DNA of 64,000 bases from Tenacibaculum sp. 1_MG-2023 (GTDB taxonomy: Bacteria > Bacteroidota > Bacteroidia > Flavobacteriales > Flavobacteriaceae). Positions within the stretch are counted from its first letter, which is position 1. Each line of letters starts with the position of its first letter. Both the position numbers and the translations under genes were made by a program. The stretch covers positions 1 through 64,000 of the forward strand of contig NZ_JAUORH010000013.1 in assembly GCF_030547425.1 (NCBI RefSeq), given 5' to 3'. The notes beneath the pieces were generated by a model. That model searched no databases. It saw only the letters and a program-made list of their open reading frames with translations, and was not told the origin of the DNA. Shown one piece after another: positions 16,994 through 24,506 of this stretch.

Positions 16994-17385
16994 TTAGATA
17001 AGCCCCCCCTTTTTAAGTTCTTTCTTGATAAAATTTTGGTTTGTACTATAATCTCTTCCTGAAGTTACAAAGCTAAAAATAATTTCCCTAAGAGCTTTAT
17101 AATCAATATCAAATTACTCATGTATTACCATTTTTGTTAGTGTTTGTAGCTCAATCTCAGCAAGGTTTACATTACTTAGGTGAATATGTCCTGCAATAAG
17201 AGATTTCATATTATCTGATTTATTTTTGTAATTGTCTTTTAAATAAATCCAATCTTTTTCATTGAGATTCTTAATAATATCTTCATCGATAGCTTGATGA
17301 GCGTGTTCAACCCAATCCATAGAATCTGTTCCTTCTTTTTCATATTCCTCTAACTCAGAGAAAAGTTTTTTATGTTTGGAGTCAT
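16994..17385 (-). pseudogene. Uncharacterised gene broken by a frameshift and a stop codon
   Basis: An open piece at 17114-17320 (68 residues) is the middle of a longer gene. Upstream, the same frame continues through LFSELEEYEKEGTDS. The only plausible ATG (17385, reading MTPNIK) is out of frame by one base and would be joined by one extra A in the A6 run at 17370-17375. Downstream, the TAA at 17114-17116 is followed in the same frame by 39 sensible codons (FDIDYKALREIIFSFVTSG...KKELKKGGLI) to a TAA at 16994-16996. The reconstructed protein is about 129 residues, acidic and helical. I do not recognise the family; it has the look of small immunity-type or HEAT-like proteins. Two independent lesions make it a pseudogene. 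Confidence 0.7.
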
Positions 17386-17467
17386 GTTTTTATTTTAAAA
17401 TTGATGTCAACTTGTTTATTAAGGTTTATTATCTGTGAAAATATACAAGGTTTTAATAATATGTTTT

Positions 17468-18736
17468 TTACTCTTTATTCATTTGAGAACCTATAAAAGG
17501 TATTCTTGGGGCTAAAAAATATCCTGTTAAACTTGCAAATAGTATAGGGATGAAATGACCAAACCCTGTTAAAGTAGCAAGTAGAATTGTTGTACTCATT
17601 GGTGTTCGAGTTACGCAAGCGTTTATTGCTGCCATACAGCTAACTATTGCTAAAGTCAAATTTATTGATGGAAATAGTTGATGGATGATTATACCTAATG
17701 TTGCTCCTACGAAAAAAAGAGGAATAATAAATCCACCTCTCCAACCCGATGTAACGGTTATTGAAATAGCAACTATCTTAAATATTAAAATTGCAAACAA
17801 TAAACTCAGGGAGAAATTTCCCAAAAGTAACTCGTTAATCTCGTGGTGTCCAAAGTATCTTGTTATTGGAAGATAAAAGGCTATAATACCAAGTATAATT
17901 CCTCCAATCAGTGTTTTGATATAAATGGGTATTGGCTTTTTTTCAAAAATAGATTTGAAAAATTTAGTACAAAAAATAAAAACCCAGCCAAAAGTAGCAC
18001 CGATAATAGCAAATAAAACAGCATAGCCAAAATCAAACATTCCTGAATATTCATAAGCAGATAAGTCCCAAACAGGGCCAAGTCCTAAATGAATTATTAA
18101 AGCAAAAACTAAAAAACTAAAACAACTAGAAACAAATGCCGGAATAATTGCTTTGTAATATTCAACTGCGTGTTTGTGGTGAAGTATTTCTAATGAAAAG
18201 AGACTACCTCCCAAAGGAGCGCCAAATAAAGCTGTAAACCCTGAAGCCATACCTGCAATACTTAATGACCGTAATTCTTCTCCTTTTAGACGGAATAATT
18301 TGCCTATCCAAGTTCCTGTTGATCCTGTCACTTGAACCAATGGTGCTTCGGGTCCAAGACTTCCTCCTGATGCAACACATAACAAAGAAGAGAGAACCAT
18401 TGATGGATTATTCTTAGGGTTAAGTTTTCCTTTATTAAACCTAATATTGTTTACTATTAAATGTATTTCTCCAGGGTCACCAATAAAGTGAATTATCAAA
18501 CCTGCTAAAAGTCCACAAATACCCATCAGAGGAATCACTTTCCAACCATTAAAAACAGCTAAATAGTGTGATAAAAATTCAAGTCCAATCCAATAAACTC
18601 CAGCTATTATCCCCCCTAACAGCCCAAGTAGAGCCCATAATAGAAAAATTCGACTAAAGACAAAAGGATTGAACCGAATAGGTTGATCTAAAACGTTTAA
18701 ATACGTTATTAGTTTTCTTTTTTGTTTTAATTTCAC
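17468..18736 (-). CDS. ClC-family chloride channel/transporter
   Basis: A 422-residue integral membrane protein with the ClC fold (about 10-12 hydrophobic segments). Signature regions are GDPGEIH (the place of GSGIP), GGSLGPEAPLVQVTGSTG near residues 124-141, AGMASGFTALFGAPLGGSLF, and SGWRGGFIIPLFFVGATLG near 335 (the GxFxP region). The glutamate of GPEAPLVQ aligns with the gating Glu148 of ClC-ec1 (GREGPTVQ), so the proton/gate residue is retained. There is no C-terminal CBS domain. It sits intact between pseudogenes. Confidence 0.88.
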   Translation of the reverse strand: MKLKQKRKLITYLNVLDQPIRFNPFVFSRIFLLWALLGLLGGIIAGVYWIGLEFLSHYLAVFNGWKVIPLMGICGLLAGLIIHFIGDPGEIHLIVNNIRFNKGKLNPKNNPSMVLSSLLCVASGGSLGPEAPLVQVTGSTGTWIGKLFRLKGEELRSLSIAGMASGFTALFGAPLGGSLFSLEILHHKHAVEYYKAIIPAFVSSCFSFLVFALIIHLGLGPVWDLSAYEYSGMFDFGYAVLFAIIGATFGWVFIFCTKFFKSIFEKKPIPIYIKTLIGGIILGIIAFYLPITRYFGHHEINELLLGNFSLSLLFAILIFKIVAISITVTSGWRGGFIIPLFFVGATLGIIIHQLFPSINLTLAIVSCMAAINACVTRTPMSTTILLATLTGFGHFIPILFASLTGYFLAPRIPFIGSQMNKE

Positions 18737-18871
18737 TTTATTGTTTTATGTTAAACGATGTGCTGTCTCGAGGACAGTACTAAACTTTGGAAATATACAT
18801 CACAAGTTGAATATTTCAGAAATAGGTAAGAAGGAATAATTACTTACAGCTATTCTAAATTATATAGTTTT

Positions 18872-19216
18872 TTACTCGTTTAGAAACTGTTCAGTAGTTA
18901 AAACCGTCGAATAATAATAATTTAAAGCTCCTAAAAATGCTTTTTGAACTTCTTTTGTTTTAACTATTTCGGTATTGATTTCAAGGTCTTTTGTAGCACA
19001 GGCATCACTTATTACAATACATTCAAATCCGAAATCTTTTGCAGCTCTTATTGTCGCATTTATGCACATATGTGTCATCATTCCACTTATTACCAATTTT
19101 TCTATTCCTATAACCTTTAAATATTCCAAAAGTTCAGTTTCTCTAAAGCTATTGGGATAGTTCTTTGTGATTATTTTCTCATTTTTTGTTTTTTTGTCAC
19201 TAAATAGAATGAATTC
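18872..19216 (-). pseudogene. Isochorismatase-family hydrolase, 5'-truncated
   Basis: From a TTG at 19129 only 85 residues would be made, but the frame stays open back to a TAA at 19217-19219 and matches the family throughout: KIITKNYPNSFRETELLEYL carries the catalytic Lys, and LVISGMMTHMCINATIRAAKD carries the nucleophilic Cys. The first 60-70 residues, with the conserved Asp of the LLVID-type start, are missing, and nothing similar is found in other frames upstream. The fold could not be completed without them. This is the remnant of a cysteine hydrolase (nicotinamidase/isochorismatase superfamily). Confidence 0.78.
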
Positions 19217-19337
19217 TTATGATCGTTAGTCACAGTTTTAAAGTTACAAACTTTTTAGGAAGGTATAGATGTTAGAATTTTTGAGTTAATTAGGATATCT
19301 CGTGAAGCCTTTCGTAACTGTATTTACAACTAAAAGG

Positions 19338-21539
19338 CTACTTTTTTGCACGTTCAACCAATTCTAACTGTTCAATTTTAGCTTCAGTGGTGAACATCCC
19401 GTAATTAATAAACGCTTTTTTCTTTTCTACTTTATCAATAGTACCTACGGCATTTCCATCAACTAAACGAACACGATCTCCTATTTTAAAAATATAAGCA
19501 GCTTTTTCTTTGGCAATTTTTTCGGCTTCTTTTTCTTTTTCTTCCCGAACCTTCACAACTTTTTGTAGCACTTCTTTTTCTACCTTTTTAATAGCTTCTT
19601 GCTGCTTCTGTGTTGCTGCTTTTTCTTGTTTTTTTTCTATTTTAGTTTTCTTTTGTGGCGGATTCTTTTTTAAATGTTTTGTTTTTTCAGCGGTTACCCA
19701 TTTAAAAAAGTTAGTTGACAATTCTTTTTTATTGTTGGTTTGAAAGTACTTGTTCAATAACTCATTAATCTTTCTACCTAACGAAAGCATACGTTGATTG
19801 TTATCATATAATTCTTGAAAACCTTCTAGTTTTTCACGTATTTTAAGCTCTTTTTCCTGTAGGTTTTCAATATGTTCTTGTCCTTTTGATTTTTGTTTGT
19901 TTAAACTTTCAGAAGTTTTTTGCAAACGATTTCGCTCTTTTTGAAGTTTAGAAATCGTTTTATCTAAACGAATCTTTTCTGTTTCTACACGTTTTTTAGC
20001 ACGGTTGATTAAACTGTACGGAATTCCATTTTTCTGTGCTACCTCAAAGGTGAAAGAACTTCCTGCTTGTCCAACATATAATTTATACAATGGTTCTAAA
20101 GTTCGTTCATCGAATTGCATGTTAGCATTAGCAACATTATCTAATTCATCTGCCAATACTTTTAAATTAGCATAGTGCGTAGTAATAATACCGAAGGCTT
20201 TTTTCTCATAAAATTCTTCTAAGAAAATTTCAGCTAAAGCTCCACCTAATTCAGGGTCAGACCCTGTACCAAATTCATCAATTAAAAACAAGGTATTTTC
20301 GTTACATTTTCTAAGAAAAAAGCGCATGTTTTTTAGACGGTAACTGTACGTGCTTAATTGGTTTTCAATAGATTGGTTGTCTCCAATATCTGTTAAAATG
20401 GTGCTGAAAAGTGTGGTTTCGCTACGTTCATGTACCGGGATTAACAAACCGCTTTGTAGCATAGCTTGTAGTAAGCCAATAGTTTTTAAAGTGATGCTTT
20501 TTCCTCCAGCATTGGGACCTGAAATAACAATAATTTGTTGTTGTTCACTTAATTGAATAGTTTGCGGTATCGTTTCAATGTTCTTAGCTTTATTTTTTTG
20601 CCATAAAATAGGGTGGAAAGCATTTTTGAAAAACACCTTTTTCTCTTTGGTAATTTTTGGGAGTAATCCGTTAATCGTCTTAGCATATTTTGCTTTCGCA
20701 CCAACCATATCTAAATGCGCTAAAAATGAAACGTATTCAGTTAATAGTGGTGTAAAAGGCCTAATTTCACTGGCTAAAGCTCTTAATATGCGTACTATTT
20801 CTTGTTTTTCTTCATATAACAAATTTTGTAATTCTCTACTATACGAAAGTGTTGCTTGTGGAGCGATATAAACAATATTTCCTGATTTTGATGAACCTAA
20901 TAGACTCCCTTTTATTTTACGTCGGTGCATAGCCAAAACCGCTAATACACGCTGGTTGTCAACAACAGTTTCTTTAATATCATCTAAATATCCGCTAGCT
21001 ATATTTTTACTTAAGGCACGTGAAAAACTTTCAGAAATTTTGCCTCTTACTGAGCCAATTTCCTTTCGTATTTGTTTTAAGGTAGGAGACGCATTGTCGG
21101 CAACTTCACCGAATGGAGTAATAACTTTCTTAATACTATCTACAATAATGGTAGTAAACTCAACTTCATCACTCAGAGCAAACAGTGTAGGGTAGTAGGT
21201 TTGAAATTTTTTTAAAAACTTCTTTTGTTCATTTACAGTTTCTGAAACTGAAGCAACTTTTAAGAAACCATCTGTTTCTAAAAAACTATTTTCAATAGCA
21301 AGTCGTTTAATTTCTTCAGAAACATCTTCAAAATAATGATTCGGAATTCTGTTTTCGTTTTCAAAAGAAGACAAATATTCATTAACCATATTCAGTTCAA
21401 AAAATAACTTTTTTTTGTTTGAAATAGGCTGAATTTGCATTGTTTTCTCTTTTCCTAAACTAGAAATACAATGCGTTGCAACTTGTTCTAAAACCGTTGT
21501 GAATTCTAAATCTTGAAGTGTTTTTTCTGTAATACTCAC
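19338..21539 (-). CDS. mutS2: MutS2 family ATPase without Smr domain
   Basis: A MutS-like ATPase of about 733 residues that acts on recombination intermediates or stalled ribosomes. The P-loop is GPNAGGKS (about residue 341 from this start), followed by Walker B TLFLIDEFGTGSDPELGG and the ITTHYANLK switch. A long Lys/Glu-rich coiled coil (residues 500-680) follows, and then a KOW-like end (KIGDRVRLVDGNAVGTID). The C-terminal Smr nuclease domain of Firmicutes MutS2 is absent, as usual in this phylum. Start choice is uncertain: GTG 21539 gives MSITEKTLQDLEF, like relatives; TTG 21545 and GTG 21572 are also open, but the latter lies in a dispersed repeat. Confidence 0.93.
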   Translation of the reverse strand: MSITEKTLQDLEFTTVLEQVATHCISSLGKEKTMQIQPISNKKKLFFELNMVNEYLSSFENENRIPNHYFEDVSEEIKRLAIENSFLETDGFLKVASVSETVNEQKKFLKKFQTYYPTLFALSDEVEFTTIIVDSIKKVITPFGEVADNASPTLKQIRKEIGSVRGKISESFSRALSKNIASGYLDDIKETVVDNQRVLAVLAMHRRKIKGSLLGSSKSGNIVYIAPQATLSYSRELQNLLYEEKQEIVRILRALASEIRPFTPLLTEYVSFLAHLDMVGAKAKYAKTINGLLPKITKEKKVFFKNAFHPILWQKNKAKNIETIPQTIQLSEQQQIIVISGPNAGGKSITLKTIGLLQAMLQSGLLIPVHERSETTLFSTILTDIGDNQSIENQLSTYSYRLKNMRFFLRKCNENTLFLIDEFGTGSDPELGGALAEIFLEEFYEKKAFGIITTHYANLKVLADELDNVANANMQFDERTLEPLYKLYVGQAGSSFTFEVAQKNGIPYSLINRAKKRVETEKIRLDKTISKLQKERNRLQKTSESLNKQKSKGQEHIENLQEKELKIREKLEGFQELYDNNQRMLSLGRKINELLNKYFQTNNKKELSTNFFKWVTAEKTKHLKKNPPQKKTKIEKKQEKAATQKQQEAIKKVEKEVLQKVVKVREEKEKEAEKIAKEKAAYIFKIGDRVRLVDGNAVGTIDKVEKKKAFINYGMFTTEAKIEQLELVERAKK

Positions 21540-21566
21540 TATCAAATTTCTATTTTTGTTTTTAAT

Positions 21567-21670
21567 TGTCACATCGAGTTAATTTGTGAGGAACAAACAA
21601 ATTTGTATCGAGATGTAAAGAGTTCTCGATACATTTTTCTTCCTTTGTCAGAAAATCACTCGAACTGACA
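21567..21670. repeat. MITE-like dispersed repeat with terminal inverted repeats
   Basis: A 104-bp non-coding element bounded by TGTCACATCGAGT and ACTCGAACTGACA, which are inverted repeats matching at 11 of 13 positions. Inside is a second inverted pair, GTATCGAGATGTA and TCTCGATAC. The wording (TGTCA..TCGAGT, TTTGTATCGAGA) is that of short repeats I know from many Flavobacteriaceae genomes. It fills the gap between the divergent mutS2 and ung genes and contributes the most upstream possible mutS2 start codon. Confidence 0.6.
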
Positions 21671-21701
21671 TATTTTTTGAGAACCACAAAAATAACAAAC
21701 A

Positions 21702-22367
21702 ATGCAAGTAAAAATTAATGATAGTTGGAAAAATATTTTACAACCAGAATTTGAGAAACCATATTTTGAGAGTCTTACCAATTTTGTTAAAAATGAATAC
21801 ACAAAACATACATGTTTTCCAAAAGGTTCAGATATTTTCGCAGCGTTTGATTTTTGCTCATTAGACGATTTAAAGGTGGTGATTTTAGGTCAAGATCCAT
21901 ATCATGGGGTAGGGCAGGCGAACGGACTGTGCTTCTCGGTTCATGATGGAATTTCACATCCGCCATCGCTGATCAATATTTTTAAGGAGATAGAAAAGGA
22001 CATACATATTCCATATCCAAAAAGTGGTGATTTATCGCGTTGGGCAAAACAAGGGGTGTTATTGTTAAACGCTACTTTAACGGTTAGAGCAGGGGAGGCA
22101 GGAAGCCACCAAAAACAAGGATGGGAGCAGTTCACCGATGCTGTGATTCAGAAAATATCCGAAGAAAAAAAAGATGTAGTGTTTTTACTTTGGGGTGGTT
22201 TTGCAAAGAAAAAAGCAAAACTGATTGATAAAAATAAGCATCACATTTTAACCTCAGGGCATCCATCACCATTGAGCGCCAATCGTGGGTATTGGTTTGG
22301 TAACAAACATTTTTCTAAAACCAACGATTTTTTACAAAGTATAGGTGCAACAACTATTCAATGGTAA
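21702..22367 (+). CDS. ung: Uracil-DNA glycosylase, family 1
   Basis: A 221-residue base-excision-repair enzyme that removes uracil from DNA. Motif A GQDPYHG is at residues 63-69 with the catalytic Asp65, the uracil-binding LLLNATLTVRAG is near 120, and the DNA-intercalating loop HPSPLS is at 187-192 with the catalytic His187. Its length is normal for family 1. It ends convergently inside the last codons of the glycosyltransferase gene (14 bp overlap). Confidence 0.96.
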   Translation: MQVKINDSWKNILQPEFEKPYFESLTNFVKNEYTKHTCFPKGSDIFAAFDFCSLDDLKVVILGQDPYHGVGQANGLCFSVHDGISHPPSLINIFKEIEKDIHIPYPKSGDLSRWAKQGVLLLNATLTVRAGEAGSHQKQGWEQFTDAVIQKISEEKKDVVFLLWGGFAKKKAKLIDKNKHHILTSGHPSPLSANRGYWFGNKHFSKTNDFLQSIGATTIQW

Positions 22368-23370
22368 TTTCTGGTAAAATAGTTTTGTTGTAATACGGTA
22401 AAATGATTGCATCTAACATATCTTCAGTAACATCAGGGTAGTGGACTTCAATAATTTTGTTAGAGTTAATCCACTTTTCAATTTTAGGAAGCTGTTTTTT
22501 ACTTAGTTTTTTTACGACTGTAACTCCCATTTCTTTTAAAGTAACAGCGTTGCATTGTTGTTCGTACTGATTTTTCATTGGAATAACCAATAGTTTTTTA
22601 CGTAAGTATAAAGCCTCTGTAGGTGTTGCAAAACCGGCACCACAAACTATTCCTTTAGCAGAAGCCATGCTACGAATAAAAGCATCGTCGTTTATTGGTA
22701 GGATGGTAATATTATGAAAGAATTGATGTTCTTTAGTTTTCTTAGAAAAGACTTGCCATTTTATGTCTTTTATTTTTGAAAGTACTTTGATTATTTTTTC
22801 ATCACTATAAGATGGTAAATACACTGTGTAATGTCCTTTGTTTGTAATGTTTCTATAGCGAATTTCCTTACGGATAATAGGTAAGAAGGTTGAAGATGAA
22901 TGAGTTTTAAAATGAAATCCGAATTTATTTTTTGCAGGTGCATAGTATTTAATAATCAAACGCTCTAACCTAAACCTTTTAAAAGCAGAGTTTTTTTCGT
23001 TTAACAAAGCATTTTGATTGCTCAAAGAAATAATGGGGACATTTCTAAATAAACATGCCCAAGCTGAGATAGGCTCAAAATCGTTGATAACTAAATCGTA
23101 CTCTTTTACGGGAAGTGTTTTAATTTCTTTGTAAACTTTCTTTAGGTTTAAGTCTTTTAAGGTGTTAATTAGATCAATTCCACCCTTTTTACCAAAAAAG
23201 AACCCCAAGCCATGTAGTTTATATTTTATATCGAAAGGAAGTCCTATTTCATATTGTGACCCGCTAACCAATATATCAACATCACCACGTCTCTGTAAAT
23301 GTGGAATTATCTCTAAGGCTCTACTTGCATGTCCGTTTCCTGTTCCTTGAAAAGCATATAATATTTTCAT
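22354..23370 (-). CDS. Glycosyltransferase, GT-B fold (MGT/GT28-like)
   Basis: A 338-residue protein. The N-terminal motif AFQGTGNGHASRALEIIPHL is the glycine-rich acceptor loop of GT28/MurG-like enzymes. The C-terminal donor-binding region holds GIVCGAGFATPTEALYLRKK and the Gln-rich NQYEQQCNAV that contacts the nucleotide sugar. Genes of this type in Flavobacteriaceae often sit next to the LpxH-like metallophosphoesterase, as here (95 bp downstream of it). A role in glycolipid or envelope polysaccharide assembly is inferred; the sugar donor is unknown. No transmembrane segment is seen. Confidence 0.8.
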   Translation of the reverse strand: MKILYAFQGTGNGHASRALEIIPHLQRRGDVDILVSGSQYEIGLPFDIKYKLHGLGFFFGKKGGIDLINTLKDLNLKKVYKEIKTLPVKEYDLVINDFEPISAWACLFRNVPIISLSNQNALLNEKNSAFKRFRLERLIIKYYAPAKNKFGFHFKTHSSSTFLPIIRKEIRYRNITNKGHYTVYLPSYSDEKIIKVLSKIKDIKWQVFSKKTKEHQFFHNITILPINDDAFIRSMASAKGIVCGAGFATPTEALYLRKKLLVIPMKNQYEQQCNAVTLKEMGVTVVKKLSKKQLPKIEKWINSNKIIEVHYPDVTEDMLDAIILPYYNKTILPEITIE

Positions 23371-23465
23371 CTTTTTAAATTTTTTGTAATTGGTTGTTTT
23401 CAGAAAATTACCTATTTAGTAGGTACTGACCATTTCCTAACATAATGCCATTATGGGCTTCATGG

Positions 23466-24338
23466 TTATTGGGTTTTAATATTAAACTCTTTGAGAAGCT
23501 CTGTAAAAAGTTCGCTATTATTGTGTTCAGAACTAATTAGCTCTAAATCTTTTATAGGGTAGTCTAAATGAATATTTTCAGCTATCTCATCTTTTTCATA
23601 TTCATATAAAGACCACGCTTTATTTTTATATTCTAAAGCTGTTAAATTTTCAATCCAATCGCCAGAATTTAAGTAAGTAGTACTTCCTTTTTCAGTTTTG
23701 ATAGTTCTTATTTCTGGTTGATGAATATGTCCGCATACCACATAATCGTATCCTTCATCGATAGCAATGTCGGCAGCAGTGGTTTCAAAATTGTTAATAA
23801 ATTTAAGAGCACTTTTTACGCTATTTTTAATTTTTTTAGAGAAAGATAATCTGCCATAACCCATTTTATGACTTATCCAGTTTACAACGGTGTTAATCAG
23901 AATTAAAAAATCATAACCCATACCGCCTAGTTTAGCAAGCCATTTAGAGTGTTGCATGGTAACATCAAAAACATCTCCGTGGAAAAACCACCCTTTTTTA
24001 CCATCGATATCTAAAACCACTTTGTTTACGATTTCAAAGCTTCCTAAACGAAACCCTTTAAATCTTCGTAGCATTTCATCATGGTTTCCTGTGATATAGT
24101 AGACTTTTGTTCCAGAGGTAATAAAATTCATCAGTTGTTTGATGATTTTCATGTGAGGCTTAGGAAAATACCGTTTGTTAAATTGCCAAATATCAATAAT
24201 ATCACCATTTAAAATTAAAACCTTAGGATTAATGGTTTTTAGGTAATTGTTTAGCTCAGTAGCTCTACAACCGAAAGTGCCTAAGTGTACATCTGATATT
24301 ACAGCAATATCTAATTTACGTCTTTTTTGTTTTTTCAT
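23466..24338 (-). CDS. UDP-2,3-diacylglucosamine diphosphatase-like metallophosphoesterase
   Basis: A 290-residue calcineurin-like phosphoesterase with a full dinuclear metal set: DVHLG (D16, H18), GD at 45-46, GNHD at 84-87, a His in GWFFHGDVFD, and GHIHQPE near 205. The order and the DIWQFNKRYFPKPH segment match the LpxH/YbbF group that cleaves UDP-2,3-diacylglucosamine to lipid X in lipid A synthesis, although this longer Bacteroidota version may have other pyrophosphate substrates. A promoter box TAACTTTG lies 20 nt upstream. The glycosyltransferase gene follows. Confidence 0.85.
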   Translation of the reverse strand: MKKQKRRKLDIAVISDVHLGTFGCRATELNNYLKTINPKVLILNGDIIDIWQFNKRYFPKPHMKIIKQLMNFITSGTKVYYITGNHDEMLRRFKGFRLGSFEIVNKVVLDIDGKKGWFFHGDVFDVTMQHSKWLAKLGGMGYDFLILINTVVNWISHKMGYGRLSFSKKIKNSVKSALKFINNFETTAADIAIDEGYDYVVCGHIHQPEIRTIKTEKGSTTYLNSGDWIENLTALEYKNKAWSLYEYEKDEIAENIHLDYPIKDLELISSEHNNSELFTELLKEFNIKTQ

Positions 24339-24361
24339 TCTAAGTGTACTTCGATGTTTAT

Positions 24362-24369
24362 CAAAGTTA
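24362..24369 (-). promoter_or_regulatory. Promoter -7 box TAACTTTG for the LpxH-like gene
   Basis: Exact TAnnTTTG match on the minus strand, with a predicted leader of about 20 nt to the ATG at 24338. Confidence 0.5.
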
Positions 24370-24459
24370 CTTTTCGAATGTTTTTAAAAAGTGAAGTAAT
24401 TATAAAGTGTTAGTAATAAAATCTTTACTGAAAAGTGTTGTAAAGGTTATGAAAAAGTA

Positions 24460-24487
24460 AAAAGCTCGGTTTTTACCGAGCTTTTTA
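24460..24487 (-). terminator. Intrinsic terminator of secA
   Basis: Stem AAAAGCTCGGT / ACCGAGCTTTT with a TTTT loop. On the minus strand it is followed by an A/T-rich tract, 20 bp after the secA stop codon. Confidence 0.8.
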
Positions 24488-24506
24488 TATATAATTTGTT
24501 TTAATA

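Noticed and set aside
17840..18420. Possible loss of the gating glutamate in the ClC protein, reading GGSLGP as GREGP with Leu for Glu
   Set aside because: The better alignment sets GPEAPLVQVTGSTG against GREGPTVQIGGNIG, which keeps the Glu in the gate position.
18762..18778. Hairpin CTGTC-TCGAG-GACAG upstream of the ClC gene
   Set aside because: The stem is short, has no U-tract and no partner context; it is not enough to call a terminator or regulatory RNA.
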